From assembly GCA_902582475.1 (NCBI GenBank), contig CACHSH010000002.1, forward strand, positions 38,595-102,594: a DNA stretch of 64,000 nucleotides, in the 5' to 3' direction. Source of the DNA: an uncultured Pelagibacteraceae bacterium. Its GTDB lineage: Bacteria > Pseudomonadota > Alphaproteobacteria > Pelagibacterales > Pelagibacteraceae. The notes under the pieces are model-generated. The model was not told the DNA's origin. It was given only the letters and a program-made list of their open reading frames with translations, and did no database searches. Below, piece by piece: positions 24,872 to 34,990 of this stretch. How positions within the stretch are numbered: the first letter of the stretch is position 1; every line of letters starts with the position of its first letter. A program made the position numbers and the translations under genes.

Positions 24872-27550
24872 ATGAATGTTAAAAGTAAAAACTCTTTTCA
24901 ATCACTTGATAAGTTTGATGTTTCTGGAAAAACTTATTATTTTTACAATTTATCTAAAGCTGAAAAAAATGGACTTAATGGTATCAAAAAATTACCAAAG
25001 TCTTTAAAGGTCCTACTCGAAAACTTATTACGTTTTGAGGATGGTATTACAGTAAACAAAAAACAAATCAAAGGCGTTGCAGATTGGTTGAAGACAAAGA
25101 ATTCCAAAATGGAAATTGCTTATAGGCCTGCAAGAATTTTATTACAAGATTATACAGGAATACCAGCCGTAGCAGATTTAGCTGCGATGAGAGATGCGGT
25201 AAAGTCAAAAAACAAAGATCCAAATAAAATTAATCCATTGTCTACAGTTGATCTTGTCATTGATCACTCGGTTATGGTTGATAATTATGCAAAAAATGAC
25301 TCCTTCAAAAAAAATGTAGAAAGAGAATTTGATAGAAATGGTGAAAGATATTCTTTTTTAAAGTGGGGGCAAAGCGCATTTAATAATTTCAGAGTTGTGC
25401 CACCTGGAACAGGTATTTGCCATCAAGTTAATTTGGAATATTTATCTAAAGTTGTTTGGTCTTCAGAAGTCAAAGGCCAGTTATTTGCTTATCCTGATAC
25501 TTTAGTTGGAACAGACAGCCATACCACAATGGTAAATGGTTTATCAGTTCTTGGCTGGGGAGTTGGGGGCATTGAAGCAGAAGCAGCTATGTTAGGGCAA
25601 CCAATTTCAATGTTAATACCTGAAGTGATTGGTTTTAAAATTAATGGAAAACTTACCGAGGGAACAACAGCAAGTGATTTAGTTTTAACAATTGTACAAA
25701 TGTTAAGAAAAAAGGGCGTTGTTGGAAAATTTGTAGAATTTTTTGGTGACGGGTTAAAAAATTTATCATTAGCTGATAGAGCAACAATTGCAAATATGGC
25801 CCCTGAGTACGGAGCTACTTGTGGATTTTTTCCTATTGATGATGAAACTATTAAGTATTTAAAATTCTCTGGAAGAGACCAAAGCACAATTGCTCTTGTT
25901 GAAAAATATTCTAAAGAACAAGGACTATGGTCAAACCAAAATGATCAAATAGAATTTACTGATACAATCTCATTAGATTTAAATTCTGTAGTTCCAAGTA
26001 TTTCTGGGCCAAAGAGACCACAAGATAAAGTTTTATTAACAAATGCTGCAAAAGATTTCGATAAAGCGTTTAAAGAAAATACAAAAAGAAAGGTTCCTTT
26101 AGAGGCTAAAGTTAATAATAAAGAATTTAAAATTAAAGATGGTGATATTGTTATTGGAGCAATTACTTCTTGCACAAATACATCAAACCCCAGTGTTATG
26201 ATTGGTGCAGGACTGGTAGCAAAAAAAGCTGTTGAAAAAGGTTTAAAGGTAAAACCGTGGGTAAAAACATCTTTGGCACCAGGATCTCAAGTTGTAACAG
26301 ATTATTTAGAAAAAGCTGGATTAAATAAGTATTTAGATCAATTAGGTTTTAATCTAGTTGGTTACGGTTGTACTACTTGCATAGGAAATTCTGGCCCTTT
26401 AGATAAAGAAATTTCTGAAACAATACATAAAGAAAATCTTTATGCAGTCTCAGTATTGTCAGGTAACAGAAACTTTGAAGGTAGAATTAATCCAGATGTT
26501 AAAGCAAATTATTTAGCATCACCACCTCTAGTAGTTGCTTATGCTTTAGCAGGTAATATGCATCATGATCTTTATAAAAATTCATTGGGTAAAGATGAAA
26601 ATGGAAAAGATGTATTTTTAAAAGATATTTGGCCTTCAAACAAAGAGATTGAAGAGTTAATGCTAAAATCTATTAATGCCGATATGTTTGTTAAGAGATA
26701 CTCCAACGTTTCTGAAGGACCGAAAGAATGGAGTTCTATTAAAACAGACCAAAGTAGTATTTATAATTGGGAGGAAAGTTCTACTTATGTCAAAAGACCA
26801 CCTTTTTTTGATAATTTACCAGATAAGCCAGAAGGATTTAAGAAAATTAAAGATGCAAGACCACTTTTAATATTAGGCGATACTGTAACAACCGATCATA
26901 TTTCCCCAGCTGGATCTATTAAAAAAGATAGCCCAACTGGCGATTACTTTATGAAACATCAGGTTCAGCAAAAAGATTTTAATTCTTACGGGGCTAGAAG
27001 AGGCAATCATGAAGTTATGTTAAGAGGAACATTTGGAAATATTAGGATTAGAAACGAAATGGCTGCAGGAACAGAGGGTGGCTTCACTATCCTACAACCA
27101 GATGGGAAACAAATGAGTGTATATGAAGCTGCAATGGAATACAAAAAGAGAGGAACCAGTTTAGTTGTTGTAGCTGGTAAAGAATACGGAACAGGTTCCT
27201 CAAGAGATTGGGCCGCAAAAGGAACAAAATTATTAGGAATAAAAGCTGTAATTGCCGAGAGTTTTGAGAGGATACATAGATCAAATCTAGTTGGAATGGG
27301 AATTTTACCACTTCAATTTAAAGAAGGTTTCGACAGAAAAAAACTCAATATTAAAGGCAATGAATTATTTACTATTATTGATATTGAAAAGGGAATCAAC
27401 CCTGGAGCAGAAGTAAACTGTGAAATCAAATATGCAGATGGTTCGAGCAAAACCATAAAACTTCTATCAAGAATAGATACAGAAAACGAAATTGAGTATT
27501 ATAAAAACGGTGGAATTCTCCAATACGTTTTGAGAAATATGCTTAATTAA
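24872..27550 (+). CDS. acnA: Aconitate hydratase A
   Basis: This 892-residue IRP1/AcnA-type aconitase isomerises citrate and isocitrate in the TCA cycle. Iron-sulfur ligands are visible in ITSCTNTSNPSVM and GCTTCIGNSG. VGTDSHTTMVNGL and the swivelling-domain motif GKEYGTGSSRDWAAKG are also intact. The length is the family norm. In the same-strand run it is followed after 3 bases by a HAD protein and then prpD, raising the option that it also hydrates 2-methyl-cis-aconitate in a methylcitrate cycle (inference). Confidence 0.97.
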   Translation: MNVKSKNSFQSLDKFDVSGKTYYFYNLSKAEKNGLNGIKKLPKSLKVLLENLLRFEDGITVNKKQIKGVADWLKTKNSKMEIAYRPARILLQDYTGIPAVADLAAMRDAVKSKNKDPNKINPLSTVDLVIDHSVMVDNYAKNDSFKKNVEREFDRNGERYSFLKWGQSAFNNFRVVPPGTGICHQVNLEYLSKVVWSSEVKGQLFAYPDTLVGTDSHTTMVNGLSVLGWGVGGIEAEAAMLGQPISMLIPEVIGFKINGKLTEGTTASDLVLTIVQMLRKKGVVGKFVEFFGDGLKNLSLADRATIANMAPEYGATCGFFPIDDETIKYLKFSGRDQSTIALVEKYSKEQGLWSNQNDQIEFTDTISLDLNSVVPSISGPKRPQDKVLLTNAAKDFDKAFKENTKRKVPLEAKVNNKEFKIKDGDIVIGAITSCTNTSNPSVMIGAGLVAKKAVEKGLKVKPWVKTSLAPGSQVVTDYLEKAGLNKYLDQLGFNLVGYGCTTCIGNSGPLDKEISETIHKENLYAVSVLSGNRNFEGRINPDVKANYLASPPLVVAYALAGNMHHDLYKNSLGKDENGKDVFLKDIWPSNKEIEELMLKSINADMFVKRYSNVSEGPKEWSSIKTDQSSIYNWEESSTYVKRPPFFDNLPDKPEGFKKIKDARPLLILGDTVTTDHISPAGSIKKDSPTGDYFMKHQVQQKDFNSYGARRGNHEVMLRGTFGNIRIRNEMAAGTEGGFTILQPDGKQMSVYEAAMEYKKRGTSLVVVAGKEYGTGSSRDWAAKGTKLLGIKAVIAESFERIHRSNLVGMGILPLQFKEGFDRKKLNIKGNELFTIIDIEKGINPGAEVNCEIKYADGSSKTIKLLSRIDTENEIEYYKNGGILQYVLRNMLN

Positions 27551-27553
27551 AAA

Positions 27554-28216
27554 ATGAATAACACAAAGGCTATAGTTTTCGATGCTTACGGCACATTATT
27601 CGATGTAAACTCAGCAGCTGAAAAGTGCAAAGATAAAATTGGGGATCAATGGGAAACTTTCGCCAATTATTGGAGAACTACTCAACTGGAATATACCTGG
27701 TTAAGAAGTTTAATGAAAAAACATAAAGATTTCTGGCAGATTACAGAAGATTCTTTAGATAAGTCTATGCTTACTTTTAAAATAGATAAATCAATGAGGA
27801 ATGAGTTATTAAATCTTTACAAAGAACTCTCTACTTTTCCAGAAGTAAAAAGTGTTCTTGAAGAATTTAAAAAAAAATCAATAAAACTAGCTATTTTATC
27901 AAATGGCACACCAAGTCTTTTAAGCAATTTAGTTAAAAATAGTAATTTAGAAAATTTATTTGACGATGTTTTCTCAATCGAAGAAGTAAAGATATACAAG
28001 CCTGATCCAAAAGTTTACGATATCCCGGTTAATAAATATAAGATAAAAAAAGAGGAAATTACTTTTTTGAGCGCAAATACTTGGGATGTTTCTGGCGGCG
28101 GAAATTATGGTTATACTGCAATTTGGGTTAATCGAAGCAACAATATATTTGACAAACTTGATTACACACCAAAACATGAGGTAAAAAACTTAAAAGAATT
28201 ATTGGATTTAAAATGA
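27554..28216 (+). CDS. HAD-superfamily haloacid dehalogenase, type II
   Basis: This 220-residue protein has all type II 2-haloacid dehalogenase blocks: the nucleophile Asp in [36 protein letters not shown], the lysine in YKPDPKVYD and [15 protein letters not shown]. The family removes halogen from 2-haloalkanoic acids by an aspartyl ester intermediate. Whether this one acts on haloacids or is a general phosphatase-like relative is not certain, but the motif set favours dehalogenase. It overlaps prpD by 4 bases. Confidence 0.85.
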   Translation: MNNTKAIVFDAYGTLFDVNSAAEKCKDKIGDQWETFANYWRTTQLEYTWLRSLMKKHKDFWQITEDSLDKSMLTFKIDKSMRNELLNLYKELSTFPEVKSVLEEFKKKSIKLAILSNGTPSLLSNLVKNSNLENLFDDVFSIEEVKIYKPDPKVYDIPVNKYKIKKEEITFLSANTWDVSGGGNYGYTAIWVNRSNNIFDKLDYTPKHEVKNLKELLDLK

Positions 28217-29715
28217 GAAATATAAAAGTAAGAGTATACCCTTCAGCTTCAAAATTAAAAAAAAAACAACAATTAGCATGGAAAATTGCAGAAATAGCCT
28301 CAGATAAATCAAAATTAAATGAAGATGCTATTGATATGGTTATCAATAGAATAATCGATAATGCATCAGTAGCGATTGCTTCTTTTAATAGGAAACCAGT
28401 TGTATCTGCAAGAGAAATGGCTTTAGCTCATCCGAGAAAAAACGGAGCTACATTATTTGGTTTAAGTCCAAAGAAAAAATTTGATTGTGAATGGGCAGCC
28501 TGGGCAAATGGAACTGCAGTGAGAGAATTAGATTTTCACGATACATTCTTAGCAGCCGATTACAGTCATCCAGGTGATAATATTCCACCAATACTAGCAG
28601 TAGCTCAACAAAAAAAATTATCAGGTAGAGATTTGATTAGAGGAATTTTAACAGGCTATGAAGTTCAAGTGAATCTTGTTAAAGGAATATGCTTACATGA
28701 ACATAAAATAGATCACATCGCACATTTAGGTCCAAGTGTAGCTGCAGGCTTAGGCTCTTTATTAAAATTAAATACTGAAACGATTTATCAATCTGTACAA
28801 CAGGCGCTTCACACAACAGTATCAACTAGACAATCAAGAAAAGGAGAGATTTCCAGTTGGAAAGCTTTTGCACCTGCTCATGCTGGAAAATTAGCAATAG
28901 AAGCAGTCGACAGATGCATGAGAGGAGAGGGAGCACCTAGTCCTATTTATGAGGGAGAAGATAGTGTAATTGCCTATGTACTTTCAGGACCTAAAGCTAA
29001 ATATATAGTTCCTCTTCCAAATATTAATGAAGAAAAGAAAGCAATATTAGAAACTTATACAAAAGAACATTCAGCTGAATATCAATCTCAAGCACTTATC
29101 GATTTAGCAAGAAGAATGAACGAAAGTATAGATAACATTTCAAAAATTAAATCTGTAGAAATTCACACAAGTCATCACACTCACTATGTGATCGGAACTG
29201 GAGCAAAGGATCCACAAAAAATGGACCCAAATGCGAGTAGAGAAACTTTAGATCACTCTATTATGTATATTTTTGCTGTAGCGTTAGAAGATGGCAAGTG
29301 GCACCATGTGAATTCTTATACACCTAAAAGAGCTAATAAAAAAAGTACAGTGCAATTATGGAGAAAAGTAAAAACTTTTGAGAATAAAAAATGGACAAAA
29401 AAATATCATGACCCCGACCCTAATAAAAAATGTTTCGGGGGTAGGGTTGTAATTAAAATGAAAGATGGCTCAAAGGTAGAGGACGAAATATCTGTAGCAG
29501 ATGCCCATCCTGCTGGTAACAGGCCTTTTGAAAGAGAAAATTACATCGAAAAGTTTCAGACACTTACAAATGGAATTATTTTACCAAAAGAGTCAAATAG
29601 ATTTATTAAAGTTGTTCAAAATCTTAGAAAACTCAAATCAGGCGAACTTCATAAACTTAATGTTGAAGTTAGGGCAAAATCGTTGAGAACTAGAAGCAAT
29701 AAAGTAATTTTCTAA
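28213..29715 (+). CDS. prpD: MmgE/PrpD family, probable 2-methylcitrate dehydratase
   Basis: This 500-residue MmgE/PrpD protein has the characteristic [20 protein letters not shown] block, [20 protein letters not shown], and near the C-terminus [20 protein letters not shown] followed by [14 protein letters not shown]. These match the actinobacterial-type PrpD dehydratases more than the E. coli form. The usual reaction is dehydration of 2-methylcitrate in propionyl-CoA breakdown. The family also includes cis-aconitate decarboxylase. No prpB or prpC lies in the window. It is coupled to the HAD gene and followed by a tricarboxylate transporter. Confidence 0.85.
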   Translation: MRNIKVRVYPSASKLKKKQQLAWKIAEIASDKSKLNEDAIDMVINRIIDNASVAIASFNRKPVVSAREMALAHPRKNGATLFGLSPKKKFDCEWAAWANGTAVRELDFHDTFLAADYSHPGDNIPPILAVAQQKKLSGRDLIRGILTGYEVQVNLVKGICLHEHKIDHIAHLGPSVAAGLGSLLKLNTETIYQSVQQALHTTVSTRQSRKGEISSWKAFAPAHAGKLAIEAVDRCMRGEGAPSPIYEGEDSVIAYVLSGPKAKYIVPLPNINEEKKAILETYTKEHSAEYQSQALIDLARRMNESIDNISKIKSVEIHTSHHTHYVIGTGAKDPQKMDPNASRETLDHSIMYIFAVALEDGKWHHVNSYTPKRANKKSTVQLWRKVKTFENKKWTKKYHDPDPNKKCFGGRVVIKMKDGSKVEDEISVADAHPAGNRPFERENYIEKFQTLTNGIILPKESNRFIKVVQNLRKLKSGELHKLNVEVRAKSLRTRSNKVIF

Positions 29716-29771
29716 TTGACTCTTTAATTAATTCAAAATTTAATAAGGTATTAAATAAAAAGGGGGAAAAA

Positions 29772-30749
29772 ATGATAAATATAAGAAAACTTATTAGTTT
29801 ATTATTTGCGTCTGTTCTTTTCCTATCTTTTTCAACACAATCATTTGCAATTGACAAACTTCACTTCATAATCGGTGGTGGAGCTGGCGGTGGTTGGGAT
29901 GGAACTGCTAGAGGAACAGGTGAAGCATTAACAAAATCTGGTATGCTCAAAAGTGCATCTTTTGAAAACATGTCAGGAGGTGGTGGAGGTAAAGCTCTAT
30001 CATTTTTAATTAATACAAAACCTGAGGGAACTGTATTAGTTCAATCAACACCATTAGTTTTAAGATCTATCACAAGACACAAAGGTTATGTGAAAGGTAG
30101 TGGCGTTCTTTCGTACAAAGATGTTGTACCAATAGCTGGAGTTATCGGTGATTACGGTGCAATCGCTGTAGCAAAGAACTCACCATATAAAAATTTCAAA
30201 GATGTTGTAGCAGCTTACAAAGCTAATCCAAAATCTGTGAAAATGGCTGGTGGATCTGTAAGAGGAAGTATGGACCATTTAATTGGCGCACTTGCATTTC
30301 AAGAAGCAGGAGCTGATCCAAATAAAGTAGTTTATATCCCTTACGATGCTGGAGGAAAAGCTTTAGCAGGATTGTTATCAGGAGAAACTCAAATTCTTTC
30401 AACTGGTTTGGGAGAAGTTATGGGAGCAAGAGACCAAGTTAGAATAATTGGTATCACTGCACCTAAAAGAGTAAGTGATGCACCTGACGTTCCAACATTA
30501 AAAGAACAAGGTTTCGATGTTCAGTTTGTAAACTGGAGAGGATTTTTTGGCCCTCCTGGTATGAGCAGTGGTGATAAAAAGAAAATCGCTAAAATGCTAG
30601 GTGATGTTCAAAAAACTCCTGAGTGGGAAGCTGTTAGAAAAAGAAATGCTTGGGTTAATATTTATAATCCAGACAAAAAGTTTGTGAAATTTCTTCAAAC
30701 ACAAACAAAAGAAATGACAGCTCTTATGAAAAAACTTGGAGTAATTTAA
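29772..30749 (+). CDS. tctC: Tripartite tricarboxylate transporter substrate-binding protein
   Basis: This 325-residue TctC/BugE-type periplasmic protein has a signal peptide of about 26 residues ending SFA/IDKL. The mature start FIIGGGAGGGWDGTARGTGEAL is the typical TctC glycine-rich substrate segment, and PYDAGGKALAGLLSGE is the second family mark. It begins 56 bases after prpD, behind GGGGGA at 29762. It is followed by tctB and tctA, so it probably imports citrate, methylcitrate or another carboxylate related to the preceding enzymes (inference). Confidence 0.92.
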   Translation: MINIRKLISLLFASVLFLSFSTQSFAIDKLHFIIGGGAGGGWDGTARGTGEALTKSGMLKSASFENMSGGGGGKALSFLINTKPEGTVLVQSTPLVLRSITRHKGYVKGSGVLSYKDVVPIAGVIGDYGAIAVAKNSPYKNFKDVVAAYKANPKSVKMAGGSVRGSMDHLIGALAFQEAGADPNKVVYIPYDAGGKALAGLLSGETQILSTGLGEVMGARDQVRIIGITAPKRVSDAPDVPTLKEQGFDVQFVNWRGFFGPPGMSSGDKKKIAKMLGDVQKTPEWEAVRKRNAWVNIYNPDKKFVKFLQTQTKEMTALMKKLGVI

Positions 30750-30774
30750 TCCGTTAGGATTTAAAGGAGGAGCA

Positions 30775-31245
30775 GTGAAGATAAGTTCAGTCAAAATTAT
30801 CTCGCTGCTCTTCTTTGTTTTATCAGCTTTCTATCTTTATACAGCTTACCAAATACAAGTGTTTTCATTCGATGAAAACGCCCCATTTAACGCAAAAACA
30901 TTTCCTATCTATCTTGGTTATACAGGAATGTTACTTTCAGCACTAAGAATGATTTTACCTGAAAAAACTGTAGAAGAGGTTAATCATAGAGTTTTAGATT
31001 ATAAAAAAGTTATTTTGTTGGTTGTTACAATGATTTTTTATGGCTTTACTATCTTAAGAGTTGGCTTCTTTTTATCTACATCTATTTTTTTACTTTTTGC
31101 TTATTATTTTCTAGGTGAAAGAAGGTGGAAATGGATGTTGCTATTTTCATTTCCATTTGTGGCTTTATTTATGCTTTTACTACATGGGGTTTTAGACATC
31201 TATCTTAGAGATCCTTTATTAAAATATTTAGGAATAATCGGATGA
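30775..31245 (+). CDS. tctB: Tripartite tricarboxylate transporter small membrane subunit
   Basis: This 156-residue protein has four membrane helices, the usual TctB plan: one N-terminal helix, a periplasmic ENAPFNAKTFPIYLG loop (typical of TctB), then three helices. The start is GTG at 30775, 4 bases after GGAGGAG (30764-30770), which decides the start. It overlaps tctA by 4 bases. Confidence 0.88.
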   Translation: MKISSVKIISLLFFVLSAFYLYTAYQIQVFSFDENAPFNAKTFPIYLGYTGMLLSALRMILPEKTVEEVNHRVLDYKKVILLVVTMIFYGFTILRVGFFLSTSIFLLFAYYFLGERRWKWMLLFSFPFVALFMLLLHGVLDIYLRDPLLKYLGIIG

Positions 31246-32738
31246 TCGAAGGAATTTTAATAGGATTAAATACTGCGTTATCGTTAAAAAACATTTTAAT
31301 GGTAATGATGGGATGTTTTTTTGGAACAATCATAGGAATGTTGCCAGGGTTAGGACCAATGACAGCTATCGCTTTGATGATCCCAATTACCTATGGTTTT
31401 GATCCTGCTACTGGTTTAATTTTAATGGCTGGAGTTTATTACGGAGCTGTTTTTGGTGGATCCACTTCATCAATTTTAATTAATGCCCCAGGTGTTCCTG
31501 GTACTGTCGCAACTTCATTTGACGGTTATCCCATGGCACAACAAGGTAAAGCTGGTAAAGCTCTTGCAATAGCAGCCTACAGTTCTTTTGCAGGAGGCAC
31601 GATCGCTGCAATATTTTTATTATTCGCTGCTCCAAGTTTATCAAAAGTGAGTTTAGCTTTTCGATCACCAGATTATTTTGCATTAATGGTTCTAGGTTTA
31701 ACAGCAGTTTCAGCTTTTTCAGCTAAGGGACAATTTTTAAAAGCGATGATGATGGCAGTATTAGGTTTGATGTTAGCCACAGTTGGACAAGATACTTTAT
31801 CTGATATTCCACGATTTGTTTTTAATAACATGAATTTATCTGACGGAATAAGTTTTGTATTAGTTGTAATGGCTACTTTTGCAATGAGTGAGGCTCTAAC
31901 AATAATTTTAAAGGGCACTGATCCAAGTAGTGCAGCTAAGGCTATTTCTCTTAAAGAATTAGGATCAATAAAACTAGATAAAGATGAAACAAAAAAAACT
32001 TTAAAAACTATTCCAAGATCATCAATAATTGGTTTTATTGTCGGTGTTTTACCTGGAGCTGGCTCAACAATTGCATCCTTTTTAGCTTACGGAATGGAGA
32101 GAAATTTCGTAAACAAAGAGGAAAAAGAAAAATTTGGTAAAGGAAGTGTTCACGGATTATCTGCACCAGAAACAGCTAATAATGCTGCGTGCTCTGGTTC
32201 ATTTGTACCATTATTAACACTTGGTATTCCAGGAAGCGGAACAACCGCTGTTATGTTAGGTGCTCTTTTAGGTTTTGGTATTCAGCCTGGACCTAGACTT
32301 TACATGACAAACCCTGAAATTTTTTGGTCAGTTATAATGTCTATGTATATTGGAATGGTTGTACTTTTAATACTTAACTTACCATTAATACCTTACATAG
32401 CTAGGATACTTGCAGTCCCAAGAACATTTTTAATACCTATGATTTTATTCTTTTCAGTAACAGGAATTTATTTAATGTCTTTTAATACTTTTGATATATT
32501 CCTAATGATTGGTATTGCAGTAGTTGCTACAGGACTAAGACTTTATAAATTTCCCATGCCACCACTAATATTAGCTTTTGTTTTAGGTGGCTTAATGGAA
32601 GAAAATTTAAGAAGATCTCTGTTAATTAGCGATGGATCTTTTAATTTTTTATGGGATAGGCCTTTAACAGCAATTATTCTTGTTTTTACAATATTGATTT
32701 TTTCTTGGCAAAGCTATTTAAGTTTAAAGACTAAATAA
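31242..32738 (+). CDS. tctA: Tripartite tricarboxylate transporter large membrane subunit
   Basis: This 498-residue TctA has about twelve membrane segments. Both family loops are present: GMLPGLGPMTAIALMIPIT early with YGGSTSSILINAPG-like SSILINAPGVPGT, and GVLPGAGSTIASFLAYGMER in the second half. It overlaps tctB by 4 bases and ends 8 bases inside the convergent TerC gene. Confidence 0.95.
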   Translation: MIEGILIGLNTALSLKNILMVMMGCFFGTIIGMLPGLGPMTAIALMIPITYGFDPATGLILMAGVYYGAVFGGSTSSILINAPGVPGTVATSFDGYPMAQQGKAGKALAIAAYSSFAGGTIAAIFLLFAAPSLSKVSLAFRSPDYFALMVLGLTAVSAFSAKGQFLKAMMMAVLGLMLATVGQDTLSDIPRFVFNNMNLSDGISFVLVVMATFAMSEALTIILKGTDPSSAAKAISLKELGSIKLDKDETKKTLKTIPRSSIIGFIVGVLPGAGSTIASFLAYGMERNFVNKEEKEKFGKGSVHGLSAPETANNAACSGSFVPLLTLGIPGSGTTAVMLGALLGFGIQPGPRLYMTNPEIFWSVIMSMYIGMVVLLILNLPLIPYIARILAVPRTFLIPMILFFSVTGIYLMSFNTFDIFLMIGIAVVATGLRLYKFPMPPLILAFVLGGLMEENLRRSLLISDGSFNFLWDRPLTAIILVFTILIFSWQSYLSLKTK

Positions 32739-33366
32739 CTTTTAAAATGAATCCCGGTATTGTTCCTGGGTAAATCTCATTTGTGCCGCCTAGAATTAAT
32801 TGAAATGCTACAAACAATATTACTACTAAACCAAGCACACCAACCCATTTATGGTTCTTGATATAATTAGCAAAAAAAGTTGCTACTGTTCCAACAAGCA
32901 ACACTGATAATAATAATCCAAAGATTAATAACCCAGTTTCATTTTTTGCAGCAGCGGCTACACCTAAAACGTTGTCAAAACTTAAAGTTACATCCGCGAC
33001 TACTATTGCATAAACTGCAGATGCAAATGATGGTGCTTTTTGAGGTTTGGGAGTTTGTTGTTTGGAAGTTTTTAAAGCATCAAAAATTTCTAAATCTTTT
33101 ATTAATTTAACGACGATCCAAATTAATAAAGCACCACCTATTACTTTAAGAATTGGATATTGTAAAAGCTGAACTGTAATTGCAGCAAAAATTACCCTGA
33201 AAATGAAAGCACCAAAAACACCAAGAAGAATAATTCTTTTTCTATCTTTTGCAGCAAATGATGATGCAATTAAACCTATTATGATCGCATTATCAGCAGC
33301 CATAACAATATCGATAAAAACTATTTGAAAAAAAATTATAACTTTGGGAAGTAGGATATTTTCCAT
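32731..33366 (-). CDS. TerC-family integral membrane protein
   Basis: This 211-residue protein has about seven membrane helices and both acidic TerC motifs: FIDIVMAADNAIIIG at the start and VVADVTLSFDNVLGVAAAA in the second half. The paired Asp residues suggest a metal-ion exporter (manganese or calcium in characterised relatives such as MntX-like and Alx proteins); the ion here is unknown. A Lys/Gln/Pro-rich cytoplasmic loop (SKQQTPKPQKAP) joins the halves. It is monocistronic and convergent with tctA. Confidence 0.88.
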   Translation of the reverse strand: MENILLPKVIIFFQIVFIDIVMAADNAIIIGLIASSFAAKDRKRIILLGVFGAFIFRVIFAAITVQLLQYPILKVIGGALLIWIVVKLIKDLEIFDALKTSKQQTPKPQKAPSFASAVYAIVVADVTLSFDNVLGVAAAAKNETGLLIFGLLLSVLLVGTVATFFANYIKNHKWVGVLGLVVILFVAFQLILGGTNEIYPGTIPGFILKVI

Positions 33367-33483
33367 TTAAGGGGCTATTTATATTCGTTTATTGGGCTTC
33401 TTTAAAGAAATATTTAATAAAATATACCTTGCAATTTACTGAATGGGAATGTGAAATAGAACAAATTAATTATAGGGGGAAAC

Positions 33484-34455
33484 ATGAATATAATTAAAAA
33501 AATTAGTATAATATTAACCTCTTTACTTATTAGTATAGGTTCTGCTCAAGCTGAGACATGGAATATGGCTCTAGCTTATGGAGCAGGTAACTTCCACTCG
33601 CAAAATGCGGCGGAATTTGCAAAAGCAGTTACTGATAAGTCAGGCGGTAAACTTACTATTAAAACTCACCCAGGTGGGTCGTTGTTCAAAGGCGGAGCTA
33701 TCTTAAGAGCTGTGCAAACTGGACAAACACAAATTGGTGAAAGATTTATGTCAGCACACGGAAGTTTTGATCCTTTATTAGAAGTGGACTCAATACCTTT
33801 TGTTGCTCAAACATATTCTGATGCTGAAAAACTTTACAAAGCTTCGAAACCAGCATTGGTTAAGGGATTAGATGAAAAGGGATTAGTTTTCCTTTACGCA
33901 GTTCCGTGGCCAGCTCAAGGATTGTACAGTAAAAAAGCTATAAACTCTGTTGGTGATCTTAAAGGTTTAAAATTCAGAGCTTACAATTCTGCTACGATAA
34001 GAATTGCAGAACTTACTGGTATGAAACCAACTAAACTTGAGGCTGTTGCGATTAGTCAGGCGTTTTCAACTGGAATGGTAGAAAGCATGATTACATCACC
34101 AACAACAGGTAAAAATAGTAAAATTTGGGAAAATGGCGTGAAATATTTTTATGATATTGCAGCTTGGTTTCCAAAAAATATGGTTGTTGCAAATAAAAAA
34201 GCTTGGAACAAGCTAGATGATGCAACAAAAAAAATGGTAATGAGCCAAGCAGCTTTAGCTGAAAGAAAAGGATGGAACTTATCTAAAAAAGGTAACGTTG
34301 CAGACAAAAAGGCTTTAGCAGATGCAGGCATGGTAGTAGGCAAAGTAAACGCTTCTCTACAAAGTCATTTTGAAAAAGTAGGAGCTACTATGGCCAAAGA
34401 GTGGTCAGGTAAAGCAGGTTCAAGAGGACAGGCTGTATTATCAGCATATAAATAA
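33484..34455 (+). CDS. dctP: TRAP transporter substrate-binding protein (DctP family)
   Basis: This 323-residue protein has a signal peptide of about 23 residues ending AQA/ETWN. It carries the TRAP DctP features: an RAVQTGQTQIGERFM segment, the DLKGLKFRAYNSATIRIAEL motif with the arginine that binds the ligand carboxylate, and AISQAFSTGMVE. The ligand is likely an organic acid. GGGGGA precedes the ATG by 5 bases. A hairpin terminator separates it from dctQ, again favouring the binding protein. Confidence 0.93.
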   Translation: MNIIKKISIILTSLLISIGSAQAETWNMALAYGAGNFHSQNAAEFAKAVTDKSGGKLTIKTHPGGSLFKGGAILRAVQTGQTQIGERFMSAHGSFDPLLEVDSIPFVAQTYSDAEKLYKASKPALVKGLDEKGLVFLYAVPWPAQGLYSKKAINSVGDLKGLKFRAYNSATIRIAELTGMKPTKLEAVAISQAFSTGMVESMITSPTTGKNSKIWENGVKYFYDIAAWFPKNMVVANKKAWNKLDDATKKMVMSQAALAERKGWNLSKKGNVADKKALADAGMVVGKVNASLQSHFEKVGATMAKEWSGKAGSRGQAVLSAYK

Positions 34456-34470
34456 ATTTTATTTAGGCAA

Positions 34471-34498
34471 AAAGGCCGTATAATAGGGTACGGCCTTT
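34471..34498 (+). terminator. Hairpin between dctP and dctQ, abutting the dctQ start
   Basis: AAAGGCCGTA (34471-34480) pairs with TACGGCCTTT (34489-34498) around an 8-base loop. The last stem base immediately precedes the dctQ ATG (34499). The short T run makes it a weak terminator, and it occupies the place of a Shine-Dalgarno, so it may damp both transcription and translation of dctQM. Confidence 0.75.
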
Positions 34499-34990
34499 AT
34501 GCTTCAAAAAATAGATAAATTTCTAAATTCTTTTTACAGAGCCTCCGGATATCTTGCAGCAATATTTTTAATTTTAATATTAGGTACTATAGTTTTAGGT
34601 ATTACATCTAGAATTTTTGGATTCTATATACGTGGTTTGACCGAATACTCCGGATATAGTTTAGCATCAGCATCATTCTTAGCTCTTGCCTATACATTTA
34701 ACGAGAACGCTCATATCCGAATTACTTTATTTTTAGAAAAAGCAAAAGGAAGATTGTTAAAATTTTTAACAATTTGGTGTTTAGCAGTATCAACTTTTTT
34801 TTCAGGTTTTTTAGCTTTTTATTTTATCAAAATGTGGATTGTTTCAATTCAATTAGCTGAAAGAAGTCAGGGGGCAGATGAAATTTTACTTTGGATACCG
34901 CAAACTGGAGTCACAATAGGTTCAATCATTTTTTTTATTTGTATAACACATAATTTTATAAAAATATTCATAGCCAAATCATATGATTGA
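34499..34990 (+). CDS. dctQ: TRAP transporter small permease (DctQ family)
   Basis: This 163-residue protein has four membrane helices, the DctQ plan. The first helix SGYLAAIFLILILGTIVLG and the TEYSGYSLASASFLALAYTF segment, followed by HIRITLFLE, are recognisable. No Shine-Dalgarno is available: the ATG follows directly after a hairpin. It overlaps dctM by 8 bases. Confidence 0.9.
   Translation: MLQKIDKFLNSFYRASGYLAAIFLILILGTIVLGITSRIFGFYIRGLTEYSGYSLASASFLALAYTFNENAHIRITLFLEKAKGRLLKFLTIWCLAVSTFFSGFLAFYFIKMWIVSIQLAERSQGADEILLWIPQTGVTIGSIIFFICITHNFIKIFIAKSYD

Noticed and set aside
25489-25887. 132-residue minus-strand frame opposite acnA
   Set aside because: Shadow of the conserved aconitase; composition does not resemble a real protein.
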